Assembly (NCBI RefSeq): GCF_029633865.1
Contig: NC_079219.1
Location: 10,257,306-10,321,305, forward strand
Direction of reading: 5' to 3'
Length of the DNA: 64,000 bases
Source of the DNA: Lampris incognitus
Taxonomy: Eukaryota > Chordata > Actinopteri > Lampriformes > Lampridae
Shown: piece after piece, positions 26,195 to 37,400 of the stretch
Position numbering within the stretch: position 1 is the stretch's first letter
Layout: each line of letters opens with the position of its first letter
Made by a program: the position numbers and the translations under genes
The notes under the pieces: model-generated
The model's input: only the letters and a program-made list of their open reading frames with translations
Told to the model about the DNA's origin: nothing
The model's database searches: none

Positions 26195-26640
26195 GGAGGA
26201 ACGGACTCTGGAAAACGGAATGGTCTGGGCTCAGCCGTAGAGATAGGGTGAGGAGCTCGGACATCCGGAGGGAGCTCGGAGTAGAGCAGCTGCTCCTTTG
26301 CGTTGAAAAGATCCAGTTGAGGTGGTTCCGGCATCTGATTAGGATGCCTCCCTGAGCGCCTTCCTTTGGAGGTTTTCTGGGCACATCCAACTGGGAGGAG
26401 ACCCCGGGGTAGACCCAGAACTTGCTGGAGGGACTACATGTCCAGTCTGGCCTGGGAACGCCTTGGGATCCCCCAGGAGGAACTGGAGGGTGTTGCTGGG
26501 GAAAGGGACGTCTGGAATGCCCTGCCACTGTGATCCGACCCTGGAGAAGTGGTTGGAGATGAGATGAGATGAGATGAGATGAGATGAGATGAGATGAGAT
26601 GAGATGAGATGAGATGAGATGAGATGAGATGAGGAATGGA
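26195..26640 (+). mobile_element. LINE 3' end with (GAGAT)n tail
   Basis: A plus-strand frame, broken in places, reads RRDRVRSSDIRRELGVEQLL and then RPRTCWRDYMSSLAWERLGI-like sequence. This is the C-terminal tail of the same fish LINE type as at 44811-45886. It ends in about 16 GAGAT units, so the microsatellite grew from the retrotransposon tail. Confidence 0.7.
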
Positions 26641-27624
26641 CTCAGTAATGAGTGACAATAACAGTTCTCTTTAAGTCTAACTGTAAAGATTTGTTTGTTT
26701 ATTTATTCATTTTAAGAGGTAGACTCTGTACAAAGACACGTATAATTTCTTAAATCACATTACTACCTTTCTCACTTCATATTACAATATGCAGATTTTT
26801 ACATTGCCTTTACTTGATGCTCATAGACATTGTTAGTCTTCCTATATCTAGAACACTGGGTAGTTGTTTTTTATTTGGGGGGGGGGGCTCATGGTTTTTA
26901 TAAGGCCATCAGACCAGGTCAAACTGAATGACTATATTGAATTACTATAGAAACTTCCCTGGACTCATGAATGTAGAATAGCAGGCGACCACCTCGGCAG
27001 ACCATGCAGAAAATACACAGTATCATCCGATTTAACTTGTGCCCGTGTGGTCAGAGGTCAAAGGTCAGTCTCAGTGACCCTGTGCGGTAGGATGTCCGTG
27101 TCTTGCTGCAGGACACTCCGGCAGATAAGAGTTTGCATTGAGAGCGTGGCACGGTGACATCGGAATGATCGTGGAGCAGAGGCGATCTGTAACTGAACAG
27201 ACGTCAGTTTGACTCCCAGAAATTGGGGAAATCTGTCCGGCACCAGCAGTAGCCGCCATTAAAAGACTGTAGTTGTACTGGGCTCACTGGTTGTATGAAT
27301 AAGTAATGCAATTGAAATTAGTTTCAGGGAATATATTGAAATGACAGAGGACCTGACCCCCCCCCCTCCTAACGTTGGACAAGACTAAAACTATTAGGCT
27401 GTGTTATCTGTCCTACACATGGACACCATGAAATCAATAAATGTTCATGGACTTCTTCGGCTCAGATCTGATTCATGAAAAAAAAATTTTTTAAAACAGC
27501 GGTCAACAGTCTTTCATACAGCCCATGAAGACACACAGTCAGCTAGGGTCTATATATTGAGTGGAATTTTAGATATAATTTGTTGTAATTACTTATCATT
27601 TTCATTGATTCATTAATCTCATCC
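26641..27624. other. no gene seen
   Basis: Unrecognised sequence; short G and C runs only. Confidence 0.5.
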
Positions 27625-27735
27625 ATTCCCACTATCCAAGCCGCTTATCCCAATCGAGGTCATGGGGATGCTGGAGCCTATCCCAGCAGCCACTGGGCGG
27701 AAGGTGAGGAGACACCCAGGCCATGGGTCACATCA
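27625..27735 (-). mobile_element. tRNA-derived SINE-like repeat, copy 3 (tail only)
   Basis: Shares ATGCTGGAGCCTATCCCAGC and the flanking words with copies 1, 2 and 4. The tRNA-like head is missing. Confidence 0.7.
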
Positions 27736-28124
27736 ACACGGACATGGTGAGGTGAATAGCCGCTTTTAACATTCTTCTTTTATCACGCGTGGTTTACAAT
27801 TGTATTGGATGTTGCTGAACTTAAATTTGATCGCAGCTAATCTAAAAAAAAAAATAATCGAATCTTTATTCCACCACCCCCAGCCTCTGTTCCACACAAA
27901 CTGTTTCTAGAGGGATCTCTGCTGACGGGAGAAGGGCCTCCTCCAGCCGCCCCAGTAACCCGAAACGTGGCTTTATAGCTAGAATAAAGAGGATAAAACT
28001 CCCCCCGAGTGTCTGTCTAGACCAGACAAACAAGCTGCATTCAGGAGGTGTTACACAACTTTAACACGTGAAACCGCTCTTTTCCTCTAAAGAACACAAA
28101 ACTTAAAGAGGGGTAAATATCTTG
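27736..28124. other. no gene seen
   Basis: Unrecognised sequence before a GA microsatellite. Confidence 0.5.
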
Positions 28125-28281
<157 letters not shown>

Positions 28282-28347
28282 CAGGTTTTTCTCTCCTAAT
28301 GGGGGCCAAATGTAGGATTGATGGATTAGAAATATAGGATAGAAAAA

Positions 28348-28540
28348 CCTGAGACCACCTACCTCGTGGGGACATTTTATGGGTCCCGGTGAGGAAAATG
28401 GTCCGCTTTAGGGTTAGGACTTGGGTTTAGGGATAGGGTTAGAATTAGGGTTAGGGTAAGGTTAGGGTTAAGGGCTAGGGAATGAATGTAGTCAATGAGG
28501 CGTCCCCACAAGTATAGGGAGACATGGAATGTGTGTGTGT
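28348..28540 (+). repeat. dispersed repeat with TTAGGG-like core, copy 1
   Basis: GTGGGGACATTTTATGGGTC, then GGGTTAGG-type words, then GGCGTCCCCACAAGTATAGG. The same unit is present in reverse at 41030-41245, so this is a dispersed element and not an interstitial telomere array. Confidence 0.7.
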
Positions 28541-28624
28541 GTTAACATCGTGGTGGAGGGACATTTTGTACATTAGAGAATAAAGAGCAGTAGAAAAAGA
28601 TCACATTAAGCTGAAAGAAATATA

Positions 28625-28860
28625 CGTGGTCACGTGGTCTACCGGGTGTACGTGGTCTAGCTAGCGGGTGTACGTGGTCTACCGGGTGTACGTGGTCTAC
28701 CGGGTGTACGTGGTCTAGCTAGCGGGTGTACGTGGTCTAGCTAGCGGGTGTACGTGGTCTACCGGGTGTACGTGGTCTAGCTAGCGGGTGTACGTGGTCT
28801 AGCTAGCGGGTGTACGTGGTCTAGCTAGCAGGTGTACGTGGTCTACCAGGTGAGCTACCG
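28625..28860. repeat. minisatellite of ~18/22-bp units
   Basis: Two unit types alternate: GTGTACGTGGTCTACCGG (18) and a 22-base form containing CTAGCTAGC. About 11 units. Confidence 0.9.
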
Positions 28861-29008
28861 GGGCGCCCCTGATCAGAGACGTTTTTAACTCCAACGCCGA
28901 CTTCTCAAGAACAAATCGATGCGACATATTTTGGATGTTGGAAAAAAAAAGTTACTTCACAGAGAACTGCAAAAAAACCAGTAGTTAGAAGGTCAAAGGT
29001 CAATGTTA

Positions 29009-29176
29009 TTTACGAATCCTACTGTGGCCACGCCGAGCCCCGATGCCTCTGATTGGCTAGTACTCGTTGCCTCCGTCGGTTAGGTTGGTTAGGGTTATGG
29101 TGGGGTTAGGGATAGGGTTAGCCAATCACAGACGGAGTAGGGCGGGTCTTGGCGTGGCCATAGTAGGATTCGTAAA
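29009..29176. mobile_element. fold-back MITE related to that at 1706-1930
   Basis: The inverted ends are TTTACGAATCCTACTGTGGC and the reverse of GGCCATAGTAGGATTCGTAA. The core TCTGATTGGCTAGTACTCGT and the CCTCCGTCGGTTAGG words match, in inverse order, the core of the element at 1706-1930, although the outer arms differ. Confidence 0.7.
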
Positions 29177-29206
29177 TTCGCGTCCAGATCTGCGTTTACC
29201 AAACCA

Positions 29207-29228
29207 CCGGAAGTGACGTCATACTTCC
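29207..29228. promoter_or_regulatory. ETS-CRE-ETS motif cluster
   Basis: CCGGAAGT (29207-29214) overlaps TGACGTCA (29214-29221) and is followed by ACTTCC. This arrangement is common in TATA-less housekeeping promoters. A YY1-like GCCATTTTGG lies at 29536-29545. Together they suggest a possibly bidirectional promoter for the candidate exon at 29356. Confidence 0.45.
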
Positions 29229-29355
29229 TCCTGCTATATGGTCCAGTGACGGCTGGTCGGGCGTTTCGTAATTTGCGTCTAAGCCTGGTGGACTGCGCTT
29301 CCTTGCGGTTTGTCTTCAGGACGGCAACGCTTACTCGAGTCCGCAGAGAACCGTC

Positions 29356-29470
29356 ATGTCTGCAGGGTTTCTTTCCGAGACAACACAACACAATCTGATT
29401 TCACTGTGTAACCTCGCGTCCTTCAACCAGACGGACAGCTCGCCGGTGAAACCAGCGGGCGTGGTGTTGT
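29356..29470 (+). CDS. candidate first coding exon of an unidentified gene
   Basis: An ATG 135 bases after the ETS/CRE cluster opens 38 codons that begin MSAGFLSETTQHNLISLCNL and end at a consensus donor (TTGT|GTAAGT). Read without splicing, the frame stops soon after. A 26-base in-frame block bounded by AG and GTAAGC follows at 29537-29562, but the intervening 66 bases would be a very short intron. I do not recognise the protein. It could be a chance frame in a CpG-rich promoter. Confidence 0.3.
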
Positions 29471-29654
29471 GTAAGTGCGCTGGTCCTCCATGACACATGG
29501 TTAAACAGAACCTTTCGCTTCTTCTCACCCTGGCAGCCATTTTGGTTCCAGTAGCAGAAGTGGTAAGCAGGAAGTGATATTTTTAAACCTGAAGCAGTTT
29601 CCTCCTCATTCTCCGTCTCACAGTTCAACATGTTCACACCTGGTCAGTCAAGCC

Positions 29655-29845
29655 AGTCTGCCCAGTACAACCACAGCCCTCTAATGTTGGATACTGGGAG
29701 CTGACCAGCACAACCACGGTCTTCTACCGTTGATCAATTGAAGCTGACCAGTACAACCATAGTCTTCTATTGTTGGATACCGGGAGCAGACCAGTACACC
29801 ATAGTCTTCTATTGTTGGATACTGGGAGCAGACCAGTAAAACCAG
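29655..29845. repeat. minisatellite of ~45-bp units, 4 copies
   Basis: The phrase GACCAGTACAACCATAGTC, then TCTTCTATTGTTGGATAC, then GGGAGCAG, repeats about four times with variation. Related monomers occur at 15722-15795. The array lies about 200 bases upstream of the Siglec-like start codon. Confidence 0.8.
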
Positions 29846-30039
29846 TCTTCTGGATGGTACAGAATTTCATTGTGTTTTCATTTGGTGTGTTTTTTTTTCT
29901 AAAAGAGGAAACGGTATTCATAGAAAATATTAACCTGGGAAAATCTGACCCATGTGACTTCGTCTGGGATATACTGAGTCACACACACACACATCACCAT
30001 CTTTAAGTCTGTCTGTCTTGTGGTCACACCAGTCTCAAC

Positions 30040-32523
30040 ATGGACACCTTGTTGATCTGCAGCATTCTGAGTCTGCTGGTGTCTGCCAAAGGAGGTGAGA
30101 CACACACAGTAACATTTCTCTTGTTTTATGTAGTGTTTGTTGTATTTTACCTTCTTTGATAAATCAGAAATCAGATTGGATTCGGACCTTGACTAAATTT
30201 GCAAAACATTAATCTTTTAAATTAAAATTTGAGAAGAAATTAAGTGAAAGGTTGCAGGCACACAAAAAAATCTCAAAAGAAATTTCTCAATTTTGAACTT
30301 TTCACTTAAAAATAATTTGAAGAGACTGAGACCTGCAGTCAGGAGACATCTTGAAAGCCTCTGGAGCTTTATGGTCTTTAGGGAACTTGTGAATCCGGCT
30401 CGCGATCTTTTACTGACTCACGTGAACACCGCTGCAGGCCTGAAGGGCATTCGTAGCAGGACAGAAGACGGTTTAAGAGCTTTAATTTGCGGACGACAGT
30501 AGTTCTTGTGTTTCGGATTCATCATGCAGACGAGTCAGTAGAAATACCGCCAGTTTAACTCTACTTATGTATTTAAAGTTACCCCATCCTGTCAGATGTA
30601 TCTGATTCTACTGGTGATTCACATGGTTCTTCGTCTGCACAGGATTGTATCACAACTGGATACAATGTAGCACAGCAGCACACTGGTTAATATAACAAGA
30701 CAACAACACAGAAATGATAAAGTAATTACTTTATCATTTCTATGGTAACTTCTATGGTACTAAACACTATTAGCTACCAACAGATGATAATCTGTTGGTA
30801 GCTAATAGTGTTAAAATAAGGCAGTTCAGGGAGTCAAGTTTAAGTTGAGTGATAAATAAAATGGGCTTGTCTTGGACTTTGTTCGACTTAAAACCAGGTT
30901 TTAAATCTATGTGATTGTTAATTCGGTGGGGCTTGCTCCAAAAGTACAGTTAATGTGTCAGGTTAATATGTCAGTGGTAACAAGAACACAAAGCCGCATG
31001 AAGGAAACATCCAAAATGCAAAAGGCAGAATTTCATGGGTAAAGTTAAAAATGAATGTGTGTGTGTGTGTGTGTGTGTGTATATAAAGTACATATGGAAA
31101 ACCAAAAAGCCATTTTAATGCTTCCTGATCAGACACGTATGATTCATACACAACATCGTGGTACTGATAATAGCACGCTGACAAGTTAGCAGTGCTGCTA
31201 TTTTTTTCCTGCAGACTTCCAGCTAGCCCCTCCAGGATAACACGGAAACAGAAATATACAAAGAAAAGAATTACATTTTATTCAATGATGACCATAAATA
31301 TTACATCGAATTTGAATTGCAATTGAATAAAGTTTGAGAGCGGTGCAGTGGTTAGCACGGTAGCCTCACAGCAAGAAGGTCCTGGGTTCGAGCCCCCGGG
31401 GTAGTCCAACCTTGAGGGTCATCTCGGGTCGTCCTCTGCATGTGTGTGGGCCCTGTGATGGCCCGGTGGCCTGTCCAGAGTTTCTCCCCGCCTGCCGCCC
31501 AATGACTGCTGGGATGGGCTCCAGCATGCCCGTGAGAGCAGGATAAGCGGTTTGGATAATGGATGAATAGAATAAAGTTGGATTGCTTGCTAGCATGTTT
31601 TTGTTGCTGTGCACCTCCCTCCACAGACCACCATGCCTCCACAGATGACGGCTGGTCCATGAACGTGCAGGCAGAGGTACGAGCCATCGAGGGTTACCCA
31701 GTGGTTCTGCCGTGCACCTTCAGCCATCCGCAGCACATCTACCACCCCACCCTGCAGGCTGTGTGGCGTCTGGGCCATGGCGCTGCTGCCATCGTCCTCT
31801 ACCGCTGCACCAGCCGAGCCAGCTCTCAAACTTGCGAGCCAAGACCGCGGCAGGACCAGCGCTATCGCCTGGAGGGCAACCCTCGGCAACACGACCTCTC
31901 CCTGCGCATCAACAGTGCTGCCCTGCAGGACAATGGACGCTACTACTGCAGAGTGGAGGTGGGACATGAACACCACGGCTATGAGGACAAGATGGGTACC
32001 AGACTCAGAGTGGAGGGTAAGACAAGACAGACAGAAAAACACATAGATAGATAGATCGATAGATCGATGGATGAATGGATAATGGTTCTCTCTGCTTTGT
32101 ACAGCTGCTCCGCGGATCCTGGCTATGTCAGTAGAGGGCAATGAGGAGTCAGGGTACCGGGCTTTGTGTCGGGTTCAGGGTTCTCCTCTGCCAGACATCC
32201 AGTGGTTCGGTCCAAATGAGATCCTGGACGACGCCTCTGTTGGCCCACAGGCCCAGAACTCGCCAGCTCACCAGATAGTCAGCCAGCTGGCAGACGTGGT
32301 GCCAGGGCAGCAGTACACCTGCAGTGCCTCCAATCCGTTGGGGAAGGAACGGGCCACACTGTACGTTCTGCCCCCCCGACAGGAACCGCTGCCCGCCGGG
32401 GAAACTTCACCTCCTCTGCTGCTCCTGCTGTCTCTCTCTCTGGGGGCAAAGGTTATCCTCCTGGTCGGCCTGTGGGGGGCGCTGGGCAGAGCACTGCCTG
32501 GCCTCCGCTGCCACTGGAAATGA
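30040..32523 (+). CDS. siglec15l: Siglec-15-like sialic-acid-binding Ig receptor, complete
   Basis: Three exons, 30040-30094, 31627-32016 and 32105-32523, join in phase 1 to 287 codons plus stop. Order: signal peptide (MDTLLICSILSLLVSAKG, residues 1-18); V-set Ig domain (about 25-148) with VLPCTFSHP and GRYYCRVEV; C2-set domain (about 150-240) with YRALCRVQG and YTCSASNPLG; one membrane segment (LLLLLSLSLGAKVILLVGLW); then a tail of about 15 residues. Human SIGLEC15 shares GNPRRNDLSLR and CRVE; here GNPRQHDLSLR. The Arg after the second V-set cysteine corresponds to the sialic-acid-contacting Arg143 of human SIGLEC15 as I recall it. The membrane Lys matches the residue that recruits DAP12/TYROBP in mammals. 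The tail lacks the tyrosine motif of the mammalian protein. A possible polyadenylation signal lies at 32754. Confidence 0.9.
30711..30812. repeat. two adjacent perfect palindromes
   Basis: 30711-30740 is a 30-base perfect palindrome without spacer (arms GAAATGATAAAGTAA). 30763-30812 is a 23-base stem (AACACTATTAGCTACCAACA and on) with a 4-base GATA loop. Both lie in intron 1 of the Siglec-like gene. Confidence 0.9.
31338..31568 (+). mobile_element. tRNA-derived SINE-like repeat, copy 4
   Basis: In sense orientation in intron 1 of the Siglec-like gene, with the head GGTGCAGTGGTTAGCACGG and GGTTCGAGCCCC, and the tail GGATAAGCGGTTTGGATAAT. It ends about 60 bases before exon 2. Confidence 0.8.
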
Positions 32524-32753
32524 CCCATTTGTTTTTTCTCGTGGTTCTGTTAGAGACTCTTCAGTCTGTCTGAACATCAAGCCAGCATTACTTTTTCTTT
32601 TTTCTTTGGGGGGGGGGGGGGGTTATGAAACTGCAAAGCATCACACACAGCAAACATAAAACTGATGGAATGAGAAATATGATCACAATTTATACTAAAT
32701 ATGATTACTACAATACTCTATACCTGTGACTACACATATATATATTTATGTAG

Positions 32754-32759
32754 AATAAA
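32754..32759 (+). promoter_or_regulatory. candidate polyadenylation signal of the Siglec-like gene
   Basis: AATAAA, 231 bases after the stop codon, in AT-rich sequence. Confidence 0.45.
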
Positions 32760-34440
32760 CATTTATAGCAAATATGACCATTATGCTGTTGTTTATAAGT
32801 CTTTATCTGTGAAGTGACACTTTGGGTACTTTTGCTCATGTACAATAATTTATGACAAGAAATAACATCAAATAGGCCGCTCAACTCCACGATCCATGAA
32901 CTTTGACCCCTGCTTTCTTTTCTGTAATATGCAACAGAACTTCAGTGGAGGAGTAAATAACCTGTTAGTGATTGGTAGTTCGTATTTTTCTTTCAATGTG
33001 TCGAGTAAGAGTCCTTGTACTTGTATTTGTAAGAGTACTTGTGTAGAGTTGGAGTCCTGGGTACGGCGTTAAACTGCAACCGTCGGGTTGAGTTGTTGTG
33101 AGGCGGGTGTGTGGACACTCAGCAGGACTAAAAACGAAACCTGTCAAAGGGCGGATGAGTTCCTCTGTGAACCAACGGCCATCCATACCGGGAGAGGAGG
33201 TAGGGACCACCAGGTACTCCCCCTACTGGAACACAATGATGGCTCAACCTGTTGAGGCATCAGCTGTGCTCCTACGGCCTCCATAGGTTACGGAACTGAT
33301 GATGATGATGATGATGATGTGTAACGTAAGATCACCCAAAAATCATAACAAATTTACAAAATATGTATTTGCATTTTTAGTCTTGAATTAGGCCCTTTTT
33401 TAGAAGTTGTTTTTTTCTTCTTCTCTAAAATGATATATTAATGTCCTTAGGCTAGTGAGTCGGTTCTTTGCTTGGTACAGGCATCTTGCTGGAACACAGA
33501 AGGACCACCTAGGCCCACTGACTGAGCAGTTCAGACATGCTCGCAGACTATTAGGCTATGAATAGACTAATCCTGCAGTGGAAACAAGAGTTGTGTAAGT
33601 TCGGAGAAGTGTTGATGGAAATGTCTTGTTTGTGGATTGTTTCTCTAAACTGTGTGGTAGCGTGTGTGCTCCACACACGATGGAACTGAAATAAATCACC
33701 GTGTCTGATCAGCGCACACGAAACAAGTTGACCGTAAATTAACTTTGTTGATTGTAAAGTTGGGCTGAAACCCCCTGAACGTCTTGTGGAGCTATGAATT
33801 ATTGTGTAATCGAAACGGTGATAGAATGGAAACTGCACCTCAGCGTGCATGTGTCATGCATGCAGAGGTTGCTTAGTCGGCTCTAGGATTAATTATCCCA
33901 AACAGTTTAGGAAGTTTAGGGAGATTAATTGCAGATTTATTTATACCGATAATCTGAAAACATATATCTTCTCTGCATAAACCTGACCTGCCCACAACCC
34001 ACCTGAACTTTACCAACAATTCTTCTTCCAACCCGAACCCACGGGTAAAATCAAAAGGTGTCGAAACCTTTGAGCCAGCATATGCATCACTACAGGTAGG
34101 AACTCCAGCACAATTCAAAGCAGAAGGTAGAAGTCATGGCAAACAGAAGAGGAAGAAGAGCTTCTCTCTTTTGTGTAAGTGTATGAGCGCAGGCGGTGAG
34201 AGGACGGTGTACTCTCTACATGTTGGATAAACTTGATTTTATTGGACCGATAAGCATACGGCCTTCCTGTAAAGTTGAAAAATGATAGAACCAAACTGAC
34301 GGATCTGAAATATAAGTGAGCGCTGCCTCCGTTTATCTCTTTCTGTTCATCATAGCTTCCTGACACTGCGGTCTGCTTCACATGAATGGCGCCTAACCTT
34401 CAGCCCACAAAGACGTCCTGTGTGCCTCTGTTGGCAGAAT
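32760..34440. other. convergent intergenic stretch; dispersed repeat with (GAT)n tail at 33070-33320
   Basis: 33070-33320 contains AACTGCAACCGTCGGGTTGA, GCGGGTGTGTGGACACTC and GGTTACGGAACTGATGATG, resembling a fish retroposon 3' end with a GAT tail. The rest holds no recognised exon. The 3' untranslated part of the lectin gene probably ends here on the minus strand; AATAAA (reverse) occurs near 33940. Confidence 0.45.
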
Positions 34441-37400
34441 CTAGTCCAGAGGAAACAGGATGGGACCTCGGTAGCAGACAGGAAGAGCATTTGTACAGCA
34501 CTCTTGATCAGTCCAACTGAAGTCCTTGGTGACATCCAGACTCATCATGGCACACTGGCCCTCCTGTGTGGAGCCGGGCTCCCCATGGAGCCAGTTGGCA
34601 TATCCAAAAGGAGCGCCGCTGACCCAGTACCACTCCCCGGTCAGGGAGCTTCGCCGCAGCCCAATCCATGCTTGCTCCTGGCTGCTGTTTTGCACCTCCT
34701 GCAGCCTGGAGGCCATCTGCCTGCTGATCTCCACGTTGTCCAGACTGATCAGCTCCAGCTGCCTCTCCCTGCAGTACTGAACGGACTCAGGCCAGCTATT
34801 TGCCTCGAGTCCGACCTCCATGACCTCTGGAGATAAGATGCAGCCCCTGTAATCTGCAGTAGGGTGGAAACAAAAAGAGAGATACTAAAGGAAAAGTCAA
34901 ACCAGGTTTGTTGAGTGAGAAAACTTTTAAAGTTATTTTAAAGGACTTTTCTGACTCCCAGATGTCAGACAGTAGTGTGACTCACCCCTCCCTTCCTGTC
35001 TGTGCAGTGGCCCAAGTGGAACAAACAACTGGGTGTTTGCAGAGGATTCAAAAGTCACACCAATGATGTTCTATTTCTATTTCAAGCTCACAGTTGTTTT
35101 TATAACATTTTAGTATAAGGACTTGCTAACTTCATATATATTTCTATATTATCATGCCTGCTTCCTCCTCTTTCTGTGAGCTTCATCCTAGACCATCTTC
35201 TCAACTTGCTTGTAAGTTGAGAATGGTTTAGCCATGGTTTTATAGTGTGGGGAGTCAGGGGGAGTGGGGATCGCGTGAACACTGAGCTGAAAGTGTCTCT
35301 GATTTATCACCAGAACGACCAGGATTTCACTCCAACCTAAAACGACCATGGCCGGTCAACATGACGACTGTTTTTAAACTCTATATTCTGTCACGATAAA
35401 TACCCAGTTGAGATATTAATGCAAGGAGTGGTGTACAGACCAGGTCCCAAACCAGATCCAGCCAGGCGACTACCTCTACGTGAGGGTCTTCAGGAGGAAG
35501 TGGAACACTCCTAGATGAGAGGGACCTTACCGAGTGGCCCGGGCTTCGTCAACAGAGGTCCAAGTGGAAGGATCGCCGACTTGGTACCATCTCAACCACT
35601 GCACCAGAGCTCGCCGGAATGAGGAAGGGTCGCCTGCTGAGGACCCAGGGAACCACCACACGACGGAGGGAGAGATAACGGTCAGTGTGGAAGGGAACAG
35701 GCGAGGGAGACTGAGCATGCTGAAGATCAAGAGAGTAGAAGGGAGGCGAGGTCTACTGGGGATATTACTGATGCTGGGCTACTTGATTTGGATGACACCC
35801 CAGGTAAAAGCAGCCCCCCATTACCTAATCTCCAAACCGAGCCAAGAAGGGAAACAAAACCCAACCTCTCGAATACTGGCATATGGAGACCTACAGCAGA
35901 AGAACTCCCCACCATCGACTTCTCCGCCCTCTCGTGGGAATGATAGAACTTAACCTAAGGACACTATAGACTATGAGTGTATAGCGAAAATAGTAGCAGG
36001 AACAGTTCCAGGGGTACATAAGATGGGTAACATAAGACAGAGACGAAATAGACGCAGAAGAAGCGAGGGTAGAAAATCACTAACATGACTCAGACAATGG
36101 CCAGTGTTAACGATTTGCAGGAAACAAACCTGTACAAACAACTCTGAATAATCAGTGGTATAAGTGGCTTAAGTATACAGGACACTAAAACTAGCTAGAA
36201 GAACGTTATGTCTGTACTAGAGCATGCCAAGAAAAGTGACATATTACTAATACCAACTTCAGCTGGGTACAGTGTGAGAAGGATAAGGCAGTCTGGCTGG
36301 CCATAAACAATATAACTCGGAAGCTAAATTTAGACCCACATGTCAGACAGGATGCCTATTGTACCTAGGATCCCAAGACTATTTAGAATTGACTAACTTC
36401 ACCAATCAGTTAGTGACAGAAGCCAAAACCAACTGCCCATCACAAACTGGTCTCTGAGTTGCTCAATGCCGTCCTCTTACCCAAACACATAGCTGTGTGT
36501 AAATGTGAATTTCACACTAACAACCTTGATCCCATGTCGCAGGGCAATGCTAAGGCGGACGCAGCTGCAAAACGTGCTGCAGAACAAAAAAGGGATCCCA
36601 CCAGAAATGATACCACAATGTGTCTATGTTGAGTCTAACCCACTAACACCCACGCCTGACTTACAAGAACTGAAGCAAGGAGCCTCGCCAGATGAAAAAG
36701 CCGTTTGGACAAAGTGTGGCTGTGTTGTCACTGCTGGTATTTGGTTGGGTCCTGATGGAAAACCATGTTTAGCGAAATATTTGTCCCCTCATTATGCAAA
36801 ATTGACATTTGAGATTTTGTTGGGGAGACCCCTCAACACTGGGATTGGACCTGTTAAAAGGCAACTCCCACAAACTAGTCATTGTGAAGATGAAATGTTG
36901 CATTATTGTGCAGACCTCTCCCCTGTGCTTTCTGATATCCACAAGCAGGTTAAAGCAGTCTTTCCCCAGCCAGCCAGCAACCGGACCACTACATGACTTG
37001 AGGCCAGGGGACTGGATAGTGGTGAAGGACCTAAGGAAGGAAGGATTGGAAGCATCGGGGGTGAACCGGGCCATTCCGGATCCTATTGGCAACAGAAACT
37101 GCAGAGACGACAGCACAACAACGCCCGACACACAGAAAGGGAACTGATCTCTCCCCCGTTTTGTAACTGGTGCACAGGGAAGGGTGAGGAACTGCACTAG
37201 GCGCTCTCTTTTCCCGAAGCTCAAGAAACCCCACAAAAATTAGGGTGACAGCGACGTTACTGTACTGTAAGTGAGAATGGTGCTCCCAATAGACCGGATT
37301 CTGCCCCATCATGACGAGGATGAGTGTTTATGAAAAATGAGAAAGAAAAAAAATCCACTGCATATTATACACTGTATGAAAGAAAGATTATCAGGGCTGA

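Noticed and set aside
28400-28470. Interstitial telomere array (TTAGGG-like words)
   Set aside because: The same unit with the same flanks occurs reversed at 41030-41245, so it is part of a dispersed repeat, not relict telomere DNA.
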